From contig CAZKJL010000001.1 in assembly GCA_964553135.1 (NCBI GenBank), positions 62,001-126,000 of the forward strand: 64,000 bases of DNA, given 5' to 3'. How positions within the stretch are numbered: the stretch's first letter is position 1; each line of letters starts with the position of its first letter. Shown piece by piece: positions 33,753 through 41,987 of this stretch. Below the pieces are notes generated by a model. That model was not told the origin of the DNA and made no database searches. It saw only the letters and a program-made list of their open reading frames with translations. This DNA comes from CAZKJL01 sp964553135 (lineage in GTDB: Bacteria > Patescibacteriota > Gracilibacteria > Peribacterales > Peribacteraceae). Made by a program: the position numbers and the translations under genes.

Positions 33753-35405
33753 ATGTCGCATTCCCTCAGCGTCGCCTACTTCTCCATGGAAATCGGCCTC
33801 AGCGCCGAGATCCCGACGTACGCGGGCGGACTCGGCATGCTCGCCGCGGACCTGATGCTCTCGGCCGCAGATTTGGACGTGAACGCCGCATGCGTGACGA
33901 TGCGCTGGCAACACGGCTACATGCACCAAGACATCCGTGAGGACGGCTCGCAGAACTACAGCGAAGTCAGCTGGAAGCCCAAGGACCACATGCGTCTGCT
34001 CCCGAACAAAGTGACGATTCAGCTGGAAGGTCGCACGGTGACGATCGGCGCGTGGGTGCTGTCGCTCGTGCACAAGAAACACGAAGTGCCGGTGATCTTT
34101 TTGGATACGGACTTGCCCGAAAACTCATTCGATGATCGTACGATCACGGGGCATTTGTACGGCGGCGATGGATCCATGCGCCTCAAGCAAGAAGCCGTGC
34201 TCGGCATCGGCGGCGTACGCATGCTGCGCTCGCTCAAGCACCACGACATCGGCACGTACCACATGAACGAAGGCCACGCCGCGTTCCTCACGCTGGAGCT
34301 CCTCCGCGAACGCGACTTTAAGGATGATGCAGTGAAGCCCTCCTGTGCATTTACCACGCACACGCCCGTTGCCGCGGGACACGACGCATTCGACTACGAC
34401 CTTGCCTGGAAAATCCTCGGCGACAACTTGCCGTGGCACATCAAGAAGATCGCCGGCGACGACAGGCTCAGCATGACGCAACTCGCGCTCAGCATGAGCA
34501 AGAAAAGTTTCGGCGTCTCCAAAGTGCACGGCCTCGTGAGCCGCAGGATGTTCCCGGGACAGGAGATCGACTTCATCACGAACGGCGTTCACCTGGAACG
34601 CTGGGCATCCAAAGAAATGCAGGCGCTCTACGACAAGCACATCCCAAACTGGCGAGAGAAGCCCGAGGAACTCGCGAAACACTGCCGCGAACTGCCCGAT
34701 GACGAACTGCGCGCAGCCCATTTGGCAGCCAAAAAGCGCCTCATCGCCGAAGCGAACAAACACGCACCCGTTCCGTTCGATACCGATACGCTCACGATCG
34801 CCGGAGCACGCCGCGTGGTCTCGTATAAACGCCCCGAACTTCTGTACACGAACCTCGAGCGTCTCAAAGAAGTGTGCGGCGGAAAAGTGCAGATCATCCA
34901 CGCGGGCAACGCGCACCCCGCGGACAAATTCGGACAGGAAGTGATTCAGAGAATGATCGAGCGTTCACGCTCACTCAAAGACAGCGTGAAAATCGTGTAC
35001 CTACCGAACTACAACCCCGACCTCGCCAAAATGATGGTGAGCGGCGCCGACGTGTGGCTGAATACGCCGACGCGTCTGCACGAAGCGTCCGGAACGTCGG
35101 GCATGAAGGCCTGCATCAACGGCACGATCAACTTGTCCACGCTCGACGGCTGGTGGATCGAGGCATTCGCCATGGACCCCGAGTCGGGCTGGCGCATCGG
35201 ACCCCTCAGTAGCGCACTCGATGCCGATGACACGCGCGTCGCCGACGCCGAAGACTTCTACACGCAACTGCAGTACGAAGTGATTCCCGAGTTCGCCTTC
35301 CCGGACCACGTCCGTTGGACGAGGCGCATGAAACGGAGCATCGGACTGGCGGGATTCTTCAACACGCACCGTGCCGTGCGCGAGTACATCGAGAAGGCCT
35401 GGTAG
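33753..35405 (+). CDS. glgP: Alpha-glucan phosphorylase (GT35, short form)
   Basis: 550 residues, shorter than the roughly 800 of E. coli GlgP but typical of the TIGR02094-type short branch. Substrate and PLP regions are recognisable: YFSMEIGLSAEIPTYAGGLG at the start, NEGHAAFL, FTTHTPVAAGHD, VVSYKRPELL and EASGTSGMKACINGT, where the lysine binds PLP. It releases glucose-1-phosphate from alpha-glucans, supplying the phosphohexomutase and GalU. It follows the K/E-rich gene by 5 nt and converges with the methyltransferase-like gene with a one-base gap. Confidence 0.93.
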   Translation: MSHSLSVAYFSMEIGLSAEIPTYAGGLGMLAADLMLSAADLDVNAACVTMRWQHGYMHQDIREDGSQNYSEVSWKPKDHMRLLPNKVTIQLEGRTVTIGAWVLSLVHKKHEVPVIFLDTDLPENSFDDRTITGHLYGGDGSMRLKQEAVLGIGGVRMLRSLKHHDIGTYHMNEGHAAFLTLELLRERDFKDDAVKPSCAFTTHTPVAAGHDAFDYDLAWKILGDNLPWHIKKIAGDDRLSMTQLALSMSKKSFGVSKVHGLVSRRMFPGQEIDFITNGVHLERWASKEMQALYDKHIPNWREKPEELAKHCRELPDDELRAAHLAAKKRLIAEANKHAPVPFDTDTLTIAGARRVVSYKRPELLYTNLERLKEVCGGKVQIIHAGNAHPADKFGQEVIQRMIERSRSLKDSVKIVYLPNYNPDLAKMMVSGADVWLNTPTRLHEASGTSGMKACINGTINLSTLDGWWIEAFAMDPESGWRIGPLSSALDADDTRVADAEDFYTQLQYEVIPEFAFPDHVRWTRRMKRSIGLAGFFNTHRAVREYIEKAW

Positions 35406-35406
35406 A

Positions 35407-36300
35407 TCACCAGCGCGAGTCGTTGTGAAAGGGCGCGTACCGTCGGAAATCGTAGCCGACGGATGCGAGCGGCCCATGCGTGGAATGGCTTTTTGAGGTC
35501 AGCAGACGCAGGGCGTTCTTGTCGCCCGGTTGATAGAGCCCGTTAAAGATGTCGGGGAACATGCGAACGCGTCCGCCCCTGACGAGCTCGGAGAGTTCGG
35601 GCACTTTCTGCGTGAGACATTCGATGACCTGCGGGAACGGATCGATGTCGTGACGATGCGTGCCGTGCTCGGTGAAAATGACTTTGCCGTTCACGATCTT
35701 GAGCGGCGGCGTGCCATCGCTGATCGTCTCGCTCATCCACAGGCGCACGCGCTCGATCTGCAAAGCGTCATAGGTCCGCAGATCCGTAATGTCGCCGAAC
35801 ATCGGTCTGCATCGGACGTTATTGCCGACCGAGTGCAACGTATCGGTCGCCATCTCCAGCGTGAGATCTTCGCAGTCGATGATGTTAAGGATGACCTCCT
35901 TGGCGCCCGCACGAAGGCCCGCGATGGCGGCACCGACGCTGAGCACTCCCGTTCCGCTGCCGAGGTCGGCGGATTGAAATGAGTCGTCTGCATTGAGCGG
36001 AGGATCGGAGAACGCGAGCTCCTTGACGAGCGCGGCGGTGGCGATGGTGTCACCCAAGCAACGTACGGCGAATTTGTGTCTGTCCGACGTACCTGCGGCA
36101 TTCTTGGCGCGACTGAGACCGTACCAATCGGGATCCTTCGGATTGAAACATCCGCTGACGCGGAGGAAGTTGCGAGTGTACGCGCGCACCAAATGCATGA
36201 TCGTTTCATCGACGCGGTGGGCGTCGGGGCCGGACGTCAGACGCCTGTCGGCGAGGACTTTGACGCATTCGGAGACCTTTGGCGGGTTGGAAAGTGCCAT
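35407..36300 (-). CDS. Class I SAM-dependent methyltransferase-like protein
   Basis: 297 residues from ATG 36300. The SAM motif I is ADLGSGTGVLSVGAAIAGL, followed by an acidic IIDCED loop at the end of strand 2, as in Rossmann methyltransferases. The C-terminal third (VIFTEHGTHRHDIDPFP, VRGGRVRMFPDIFNGLY) is not one that I know. Substrate unknown; small molecule or protein are both possible. Confidence 0.75.
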   Translation of the reverse strand: MALSNPPKVSECVKVLADRRLTSGPDAHRVDETIMHLVRAYTRNFLRVSGCFNPKDPDWYGLSRAKNAAGTSDRHKFAVRCLGDTIATAALVKELAFSDPPLNADDSFQSADLGSGTGVLSVGAAIAGLRAGAKEVILNIIDCEDLTLEMATDTLHSVGNNVRCRPMFGDITDLRTYDALQIERVRLWMSETISDGTPPLKIVNGKVIFTEHGTHRHDIDPFPQVIECLTQKVPELSELVRGGRVRMFPDIFNGLYQPGDKNALRLLTSKSHSTHGPLASVGYDFRRYAPFHNDSRW

Positions 36301-36352
36301 GGAAGCGGCACATGGTAGCCACCGCACCCCGCATTGTCACGAAAGAGCTTGT

Positions 36353-36381
36353 TTGCTAGGCTACTGCGGCTGCGGTAGTAT
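36353..36381 (+). promoter_or_regulatory. Promoter for tRNA-Asp
   Basis: TTGCTA, 17 bp, TAGTAT. It lies 111 nt before the tRNA, so a processed leader of about 105 nt is expected. The leader also contains a 10-nt copy of the tRNA 5' end (TGGAGCCGTA at about 36435-36444). Confidence 0.5.
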
Positions 36382-36491
36382 TTGCAGCCGCCTTGATCCT
36401 TTGTGACACCGTTTTAGTGACGAACAAGATGTGGAGCCGTATCCCGCAGACGCGGGGTGGCCCACTGCAAAGAATTCCTACCACAAGGTAT

Positions 36492-36568
36492 GGAGCCGTA
36501 GCTCAGCTGGTTAGAGCGCTTCCCTGTCACGGAAGAGGTCGCGGGTTCGAGTCCCGTTGGCTCCGCCA
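36492..36568 (+). tRNA. tRNA-Asp (GUC)
   Basis: Full cloverleaf: acceptor GGAGCCG with TGGCTCC, D-arm GCTCAGCTGGTTAGAGC, anticodon stem CTTCC/GGAAG around CTGTCAC (anticodon GTC), T-arm GCGGGTTCGAGTCCCGT, discriminator G and encoded CCA. A short stem followed by six T at about 36590 may terminate it. Confidence 0.97.
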
Positions 36569-36603
36569 TCATTCACACAATCGAATCGTCGAGGTTTTTT
36601 CGC

Positions 36604-37599
36604 TTATCCGCGCCAGGCCAGGAACGCGATGTACGCACCGTATGCAAGAAGCATGAGCACACCGTCGATGCGTTCGATCACGTGATTGTCTCGCTGTCTC
36701 CAGAACAGGAGACGCTTGTGGACGTAGCCCCTGTGCACCACGAAGAAAAGTAAGACCGTGGCAGCGATGGTGACGAGGAGATCCACGTTCATCGCGGGCG
36801 GGAAAGGAAGAGGTGCAATGATGGCGCTCACGCCGAGAATCCAGAAGATGTTGAAAATGTTGCTGCCGACGATGTTACCGACCGCGATATCCGCGTTGCC
36901 TTTGCGCGCCGCGACGATGGACGTCGCCATTTCCGGAAGCGATGTGCCGACGGCGACGATCGTGAAGCCGATCAACGCCTGCGAAACGCCGAGTGCCTCC
37001 GCGATGGTGACGGCACCATCAACGGTGAGCTTTCCGCCGCCGATGAGCAGTGCGAGGCCGGCCAGCACAAACCCGCTGGAAGCCCAGAAGCCGCGTACCT
37101 TGATCCCCGCGTCGGCATCGGAGGGATCGTTGCGGCTCATGCCGGCGATGTACCAGAGGAAGATGAGAAAGAACGAGATGAGAACCAATCCTTCCGAACG
37201 CGTGAGCGCAGCGACACTCGCACCGTCAAACAACGTGTCGTTCGCCATGAAGCAGAGAACGACGGACGCGAGGAGCGCGAAAGGAATTTCTTTCCAGACC
37301 GTGGACGTCTGGACTGAAATTTTGGTGATGAGAGCCGCGATGCCCAAGATGAGGAGAATATTCGCGGTGTTGCTGCCGACGACGTTGCCGATGGCGATGT
37401 CCGTGGCACCCGAAAGGCTGCTCGTGACGTTGACGACGAGCTCCGGCATGGACGTACCGAACGCGACCACGGTGAGACCGATGGAAAGGCCTGAGATGCC
37501 GATGCGCTTGGCAAGTGACGATGCGCCATCGACAAGCCAGTCCGCGCCCTTCACAAGAAGAGCCAGACCGACGACGAGAAGCAGGAAAGCGAGAGCCAT
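36604..37599 (-). CDS. Calcium/sodium antiporter (CaCA, YrbG type)
   Basis: 331 residues, about ten membrane helices in two inverted repeats. Alpha-repeat motifs are duplicated: GTSMPELVVNV with GNVVGSNTANI in the first half, GTSLPEMATSI with GNIVGSNIFNI in the second, giving the two ion-coordinating glutamates. It should exchange Na+ (or K+/H+) for Ca2+ at the cytoplasmic membrane. A longer frame reaches into the damaged tRNA copy at 37.8 kb and is rejected; TAGGCT lies 8 nt before ATG 37599. Confidence 0.95.
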   Translation of the reverse strand: MALAFLLLVVGLALLVKGADWLVDGASSLAKRIGISGLSIGLTVVAFGTSMPELVVNVTSSLSGATDIAIGNVVGSNTANILLILGIAALITKISVQTSTVWKEIPFALLASVVLCFMANDTLFDGASVAALTRSEGLVLISFFLIFLWYIAGMSRNDPSDADAGIKVRGFWASSGFVLAGLALLIGGGKLTVDGAVTIAEALGVSQALIGFTIVAVGTSLPEMATSIVAARKGNADIAVGNIVGSNIFNIFWILGVSAIIAPLPFPPAMNVDLLVTIAATVLLFFVVHRGYVHKRLLFWRQRDNHVIERIDGVLMLLAYGAYIAFLAWRG

Positions 37600-37607
37600 T
37601 GGGCGCA

Positions 37608-37613
37608 AGCCTA
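37608..37613 (-). promoter_or_regulatory. -10 box for the antiporter gene
   Basis: TAGGCT with 8 nt to the ATG at 37599. Confidence 0.4.
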
Positions 37614-37734
37614 CCGTGCATTTGCATTTCTCGCGAGAGTCGCTTTGACGTGGGGCGCACGAGATCCACGTCACGCGACAGCTTTTTGCCGTAGCGTAGA
37701 TTGCGGCGCACGAAGTGCGGTATTGAAAGTAGGC

Positions 37735-37820
37735 GCGCTTCCCTGTCACGGAAGAGGTCGCGGGTTCCCACCTTCGCCCTTCGGGCTTCGGCGGGCAGGC
37801 GAGTCCCGTTGGCTCCGCCA
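37735..37820 (+). pseudogene. Damaged partial copy of tRNA-Asp with a palindromic insertion
   Basis: Positions 37735-37767 repeat the tRNA-Asp sequence from just before the anticodon arm through the T-stem (GCGCTTCC ... CGGGTTC), and 37801-37820 repeat the rest (GAGTCCCGT ... CTCCGCCA). Between them, in the T-loop, sit 33 extra bases. The acceptor 5' strand and the D-arm are missing, so it cannot make a tRNA. It lies 1.2 kb from the intact gene in the same orientation. Confidence 0.85.
37768..37800. repeat. 33-nt GC-rich palindromic insertion in the tRNA-Asp remnant
   Basis: Contains CCTTCGCCC-TTCG-GGCTTCGG-like arms with CCCACC and GGCGGGC outside; typical of short mobile palindromic repeats. 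The tRNA sequence resumes exactly on both sides with no lost base. Confidence 0.7.
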
Positions 37821-37881
37821 TTCATATCGTGAAAGGGAGTGAAGTCTTTCTCGCGGACTCTCTCTATTCGCGACGGCTTTT

Positions 37882-38562
37882 TTAGATAAGTTCTTTCCCC
37901 TCCGCGTACGGAACCATTACCACAAGAGAGGAACCCAAGCAGAAATACCACACGACCTCCGTCATCGGAACACCGCCGAAGACGGTGAGGCCGAGCGGCG
38001 TTCCCCACAAAAACCAGTACTGTCGCAGGTAATCGTTCGCGATGCCGAGAATCGAAACGTAAATGATGATGGAAAAAATCGCCATGAGCGCGCCGCTGGC
38101 GATGGAAAACAGAAGCATTTCACGGCGCACCGTCACGATGCCCACGGCCCACGCCAGCATGACGATCGATGCCGCAAGAATGGAATTGATGCCGAGGAGA
38201 TCGGTGAAAAGGAGAAACGCGACGAAGAACGATGCGACAAAAAACGGCAGCGCCCAGGGATGCGGTGCGCCCTTTGAGGCAAAACGTTTTCCCGTGAGGA
38301 CGGGCAGTGCCGCGACGGAGACACCGAATGCGGCAAATCCGAAGAGAACGTCCTCAAGAGACAGCACGCCTTGCCCGAGCAATGTGGGCGGCGACCAGTA
38401 ATCACGGAAGTACCACCACTCGGAAAGCGGCCCACTGAGTGCACCTGCGACGGAGGCTCGCAGCATCATCGACCGCAGATCTGTACGCGTGGCAAAACAG
38501 ATGAGCCACAAGACAAGAAAAAAGAGTCCGAGCAGCAGGTAGGCGTAGAGGTCGATGTTCAT
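37882..38562 (-). CDS. Lycopene-cyclase-domain-like membrane protein
   Basis: 226 residues, six or seven membrane helices, from ATG 38562. The segments EWWYFRDYWSPPTLLG and PMTEVVWYFCLG resemble the paired CarR-type lycopene cyclase domain (usual FENxPIEE and PxEE-type motifs). No other carotenoid gene is in the window, so the substrate may be a different isoprenoid or the protein may only share the fold. A TACACT -10 box lies 8 nt upstream. Confidence 0.7.
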   Translation of the reverse strand: MNIDLYAYLLLGLFFLVLWLICFATRTDLRSMMLRASVAGALSGPLSEWWYFRDYWSPPTLLGQGVLSLEDVLFGFAAFGVSVAALPVLTGKRFASKGAPHPWALPFFVASFFVAFLLFTDLLGINSILAASIVMLAWAVGIVTVRREMLLFSIASGALMAIFSIIIYVSILGIANDYLRQYWFLWGTPLGLTVFGGVPMTEVVWYFCLGSSLVVMVPYAEGKELI

Positions 38563-38570
38563 GATGAGGG

Positions 38571-38576
38571 AGTGTA
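38571..38576 (-). promoter_or_regulatory. -10 box for the lycopene-cyclase-like gene
   Basis: TACACT with 8 nt to the ATG at 38562. Confidence 0.45.
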
Positions 38577-38697
38577 CAGGCATCAGACACCGGTGCTCTT
38601 AAAATCTTCTGGAGGTGAATGAACATACCCGTACCCTCCACAGAGGGAAGGAACAGCAAACACTAACGCATGTTAAGAATTATAAATATAAATTATG

Positions 38698-39573
38698 TCA
38701 ATGTACCGCGGCAGCCGCCGCCATGAGCAAACTGTGATTGCGGATGGGAAGTTCGTTGTCCACACCCTGATGCGCCATGCGGCCTTTCCAGGTGCCTGCA
38801 TCGTTCGTATCCCGTTCGGCATTGGCAATGAGTTGATCCGCCGACCACACGAGAGCGGAGCCGTTTGCACGCGCTGCAAAATCCATCGGGCTCGTCACGA
38901 GTCCCGCGGCGGCGAATCGTTCCCGCACCAAAATCCCGATGCCCGCGATGCGACCCGACGCATCTTGCGTGAGTCCGTGCCCTTGCGTGATCGCATCGGT
39001 GAAGGAACCGAACTTGGCGCCGATTACGGCCGTTTCCACGGGCTCTGCCTGGAGCAAGCGCGCGTCCTGAATGAATGCCGCTGCCTCGCCCGCTTCCATG
39101 AGGAGTCGTTTGGCGATTTCGTTTCGGACGAACGACTCCACGAAATCGGACGTGAGCGGATAGGTGAGTTGCACGAGTTCGCCGGTCGCAAGCAGAGACT
39201 TGCCTTGCAAGCGATACCACAAATCGGGCGGCACTTTTCCCGCCTCCAATAAACGCTGATCGACGGTCTCGGGCTCGATCTGCACGCGCTGGCGGAACTG
39301 CATTTCTTCAATCGACTCCACTCCTCCGCCGAACACCGCGGCACGATACTGCGGAGCAGCGGATGCATCTTTCTGCGGCGCTTTTTCACGGTGCAATATG
39401 AACATCGGCTCACCGTTGTGCGATGCGGTAAGCACGAGGCTCAACGTTTCGCGAACGGTGCGGCGACCTGCGGCCAGATGATCGAGCGTGACGGACGTTG
39501 CTCCCGTCTCAAGCTGCAACACTTGTGCGCGCGCGGCGAGAGACGTCAGCTTTGCGGAGAGACTCGATGTCAT
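38698..39573 (-). CDS. Hypothetical cytoplasmic protein under a palindromic operator
   Basis: 291 residues, soluble, starting with a helix (SSLSAKLTSLAARAQVLQL). It contains SLVLTASHNGEPMFILHRE, with a Nudix-like feel (GGGVESIEEMQFRQRVQIE resembles a degraded Nudix box, GGx5Ex6REx2EE), but the box is not intact, so activity is doubtful. The promoter is overlapped by a perfect inverted repeat at 39569-39589, which suggests repression, perhaps autoregulation. Function unknown. Confidence 0.7.
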   Translation of the reverse strand: MTSSLSAKLTSLAARAQVLQLETGATSVTLDHLAAGRRTVRETLSLVLTASHNGEPMFILHREKAPQKDASAAPQYRAAVFGGGVESIEEMQFRQRVQIEPETVDQRLLEAGKVPPDLWYRLQGKSLLATGELVQLTYPLTSDFVESFVRNEIAKRLLMEAGEAAAFIQDARLLQAEPVETAVIGAKFGSFTDAITQGHGLTQDASGRIAGIGILVRERFAAAGLVTSPMDFAARANGSALVWSADQLIANAERDTNDAGTWKGRMAHQGVDNELPIRNHSLLMAAAAAVH

Positions 39574-39610
39574 AGTTTCATACTATGACATTAAACTTAT
39601 ATTTTGACAA
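39569..39610 (-). promoter_or_regulatory. Promoter with perfect inverted-repeat operator over the start codon
   Basis: TTGTCA (39605-39610), 17 bp, CATAGT (39582-39587), then 8 nt to the ATG. GTCATAGT-TTCAT-ACTATGAC (39569-39589) is a perfect 8-bp inverted repeat that covers both the -10 box and the start codon. Confidence 0.65.
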
Positions 39611-39616
39611 TATACG

Positions 39617-39641
39617 CAAAAGGAGCCTTGTGGCTCCCTTA
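39617..39641 (-). terminator. Intrinsic terminator of the SLH-protein gene
   Basis: On the minus strand GGAGCC-ACAA-GGCTCC followed by TTTTGCG; lies just after the stop of the gene at 39666. Confidence 0.75.
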
Positions 39642-39665
39642 TTGCGTATCGGAACGAATGAAATC

Positions 39666-40424
39666 TTAGCGCGAGAAGTCGGCCCAGTGCTTGGATGTCA
39701 GGCTGTGGTTGTCCGTCTTGGCGCGGTAGACCATTTCGGCGAGCTCGCCGCGGGTGACCGGCTGCGCAAGGAAACGAATGCTCGTCGGGATGCCGTTGCG
39801 CTCGGAGAGAGCGTTGACGTACAGGAAGTACCAACGAGCGTCGGTGGTGTCCTGGCGATCCATGCTCGTTTGGAAAATGCGCGTGACGAGCTTGGCAGCT
39901 TCGACGAAGCTCACGGCGCGGGTGGGGCGGAAGTATCCGTCCGGGTATCCGTGGATGATGCCCGCGGCCTTGGCGTTGCAAATGTCGAGCGCGAACTTCG
40001 TATCGTTGTTGACGTCTTTGAAGAGCATCGAGCCCGTGCCGTTCCTGCTCAAACACGAGTTGTCGCGATCGGGCATCATGAATTCGTTCGTCATAAGCTG
40101 CACGAGTTCGTCGCGGCGGATGCGGTTATCGGGGTTGAATTCACCGTTGGTGTAGTCACCCTTGAGGATGTTGTGCGTGCGGAGATATTCGATGGCGTCG
40201 TAGTGGGCGCTGCCGACCGGGACATCCGTGAACGGACGAACGGAGAACGGCGTGGCTTGCTGCTGCGGCGCTACCGAGGAAGAGGACGAGGAGACCGTCG
40301 ACGTGGCCGTGGTGCCATTCGGAAGGTTATCCGGGAAATAGGCAAAAGCCGCTTCGGCTGACATCCAGAGGAGCAGCGCGCAGACCGGGAGGGTCAGAGC
40401 GACCGTGGAACGTGTATACACCAT
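39666..40424 (-). CDS. S-layer-homology (SLH) domain protein
   Basis: 252 residues. Signal peptide (VYTRSTVALTLPVCALLLWM), a short serine/threonine linker, then about three SLH repeats: FTDVPVGSAHYDAIEYLRTHNILKGD, FKDVNNDTKFALDICNAKAAGIIHGYPDG, and a third ending VTRGELAEMVYRA. SLH domains bind secondary cell-wall polymers, so it probably sits on the cell surface. Only SLH modules are present, so it may act as an anchor or S-layer subunit. Upstream, TTAAGACGTTCTTAA (40449-40463) is a perfect inverted repeat. Confidence 0.92.
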   Translation of the reverse strand: MVYTRSTVALTLPVCALLLWMSAEAAFAYFPDNLPNGTTATSTVSSSSSSVAPQQQATPFSVRPFTDVPVGSAHYDAIEYLRTHNILKGDYTNGEFNPDNRIRRDELVQLMTNEFMMPDRDNSCLSRNGTGSMLFKDVNNDTKFALDICNAKAAGIIHGYPDGYFRPTRAVSFVEAAKLVTRIFQTSMDRQDTTDARWYFLYVNALSERNGIPTSIRFLAQPVTRGELAEMVYRAKTDNHSLTSKHWADFSR

Positions 40425-40448
40425 AAGAATAATGGGGAAGAGATGACA

Positions 40449-40463
40449 TTAAGACGTTCTTAA
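40449..40463. promoter_or_regulatory. Inverted repeat upstream of the SLH gene
   Basis: TTAAGA-CGT-TCTTAA, 25 nt before the SLH-protein start; possible operator. Confidence 0.35.
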
Positions 40464-40498
40464 GGACATTCTCTTACAAGGAATCCTTGATGGAGCGT

Positions 40499-41683
40499 TC
40501 AGGAGGGAATCTCCTTCCACACCGTGCGCATGGAAAAGAACGTGAGCACGAGAACGACGGCACCCACGATTCCCGTCACGAAGAGCGCGTACGGAATGGT
40601 GCGCGCATCGGCCAAGGCACCCACGAACGGCGACACGCACACGAAGATGAGGCGCCCGCCGAATGAGCGCACCGAAAGCACCGTGGCACGCACGTCCGAG
40701 GTGGTCATGCGGTTCATCATGTCCAGCGTCAGCGGACCCATGAAGTGCCACGCGAGTCGTTCGACGACGAAGAACAGGAGCAGCGGCAGCGCCGGAGGGA
40801 AGCTGAGCGCGAGGTAACATCCCACGGCCATCGCGGCGACGATCATGACGAGCGTGCGATCATCCACTTTTTTCTCGAACCACGGCACGGACTTGGCGGC
40901 GCATGCACCGGCGATGAGCGTGACTGCGTGGGTGATGCCGAAGAGTGCCACCGGAACGCCGACGAGCACCTGGTACGGCTGGAAGAACCAGAAGAACATG
41001 AGCGACATGGTGGACACCAGTCCGTACAGCAGCGTGATGCCGCGCAGTCCGCGGTGACGCAGCAGCGTGTGCACGCTCACGTCCCAAATGGCGCGCCAGT
41101 GCTTGGGTTCCTGCATGCGGTGACGCGGAGGCTCGGTGAGCGTGAGCGCCACGAACACCGCGGTGAGCATGGGAACGATGGTGAGCCACAGCGGCAGCGC
41201 CAAACTCACCGCTCCGAGCAGTCCCCCGAGGATGCCACTGAGGGCCTCGGTGTTGAATTCAAAGAAGGCCTGGTTGCCGGCGACACGGCGGTATGAACCT
41301 TCTTCGCCGATGCTGAGCAGCGAATCGTAGGTAAGCGCCTCGATGGTGCCGGAGAGCAAGCTGGCGCCGACGCCGATGAGCACTTCGGCGAGCATGAAGT
41401 TCCAAAAGTTCGTCCCCGTGGCGTACGTGAGGTACGCGAGTGCGCCGAAGCAACACCCGAGCACGATGGTATTTTTTCTGCCCCATCGATCGGCCAAATA
41501 TCCCGTGGGAATTTCCAGAATGAAAATGGTGAGCGCAAACCCCGATTGCAAAAGCATGATGTCGGTGAGGCTGAGTCCGTGCGACCGCCAGAAGAGCACG
41601 ATGATGGGAATGACGAACAAGGCTTGCGTAAGCGCCTGAATGACGTAGAGCTTCCCGATGTTGCGGCTGACCGCGGGCTTCAT
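40499..41683 (-). CDS. Major facilitator superfamily transporter
   Basis: 394 residues, twelve predicted membrane helices. The loop 2-3 motif is GYLADRWGRKNTI, the MFS motif A. Overall it resembles drug/sugar efflux antiporters of the MFS_1 group. Substrate unknown. A TAGACT -10 box lies 7 nt before the ATG, inside the end of the preceding gene on the same strand. Confidence 0.93.
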   Translation of the reverse strand: MKPAVSRNIGKLYVIQALTQALFVIPIIVLFWRSHGLSLTDIMLLQSGFALTIFILEIPTGYLADRWGRKNTIVLGCCFGALAYLTYATGTNFWNFMLAEVLIGVGASLLSGTIEALTYDSLLSIGEEGSYRRVAGNQAFFEFNTEALSGILGGLLGAVSLALPLWLTIVPMLTAVFVALTLTEPPRHRMQEPKHWRAIWDVSVHTLLRHRGLRGITLLYGLVSTMSLMFFWFFQPYQVLVGVPVALFGITHAVTLIAGACAAKSVPWFEKKVDDRTLVMIVAAMAVGCYLALSFPPALPLLLFFVVERLAWHFMGPLTLDMMNRMTTSDVRATVLSVRSFGGRLIFVCVSPFVGALADARTIPYALFVTGIVGAVVLVLTFFSMRTVWKEIPS

Positions 41684-41690
41684 GCCTGCC

Positions 41691-41696
41691 AGTCTA
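41691..41696 (-). promoter_or_regulatory. -10 box for the MFS gene
   Basis: TAGACT with 7 nt to the ATG at 41683; it overlaps the stop of the 92-residue gene. Confidence 0.4.
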
Positions 41697-41972
41697 CGCC
41701 GCTTGGTTCAGCCACGCTTGCACGAGTGCCGGGTGCTTCTCAGCGAACGCTTCGGAGAGGTAGCCGTTGCCGATACGGACCACCGTGACGTCTTCCAAAA
41801 TGCCGGCCCGAACCACGGCTTCTATTTTTCCTTGCGTCGTGTGCTTCAGGCTTTCGTACACCGTTCCGTACGGCGTCGTGAGGGTGTGGTCGGACGATTT
41901 TCCATCGGCTTCGATTTTGCTGAGCGTGTATTCGCTGCCGTAGTCTTCGTCGATTCTGTAGACGCGTTTCAT
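41694..41972 (-). CDS. Small hypothetical protein
   Basis: 92 residues, soluble, with strand-rich start (KRVYRIDEDYGSEYTLSKIEAD) and a C-terminal helix (SEAFAEKHPALVQAWLNQ). No motif recognised. It follows the sigma-like gene by 15 nt and may belong to that operon. Confidence 0.65.
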   Translation of the reverse strand: MKRVYRIDEDYGSEYTLSKIEADGKSSDHTLTTPYGTVYESLKHTTQGKIEAVVRAGILEDVTVVRIGNGYLSEAFAEKHPALVQAWLNQAA

Positions 41973-41987
41973 GAGAGTGCGAAAATA

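Noticed and set aside
36435..36444. Second tRNA-Asp 5' remnant upstream of tRNA-Asp
   Set aside because: Only 10 nt match (TGGAGCCGTA); too short to separate from chance, so noted in the promoter entry only.
37600..37821. Extension of the antiporter gene into the tRNA remnant
   Set aside because: The first membrane helix starts at 37599 and a -10 box lies 8 nt before it.
38695..39252. Plus-strand frame of 185 codons
   Set aside because: Antisense to the 291-residue gene, which has a promoter and operator; the plus frame has no upstream signals.
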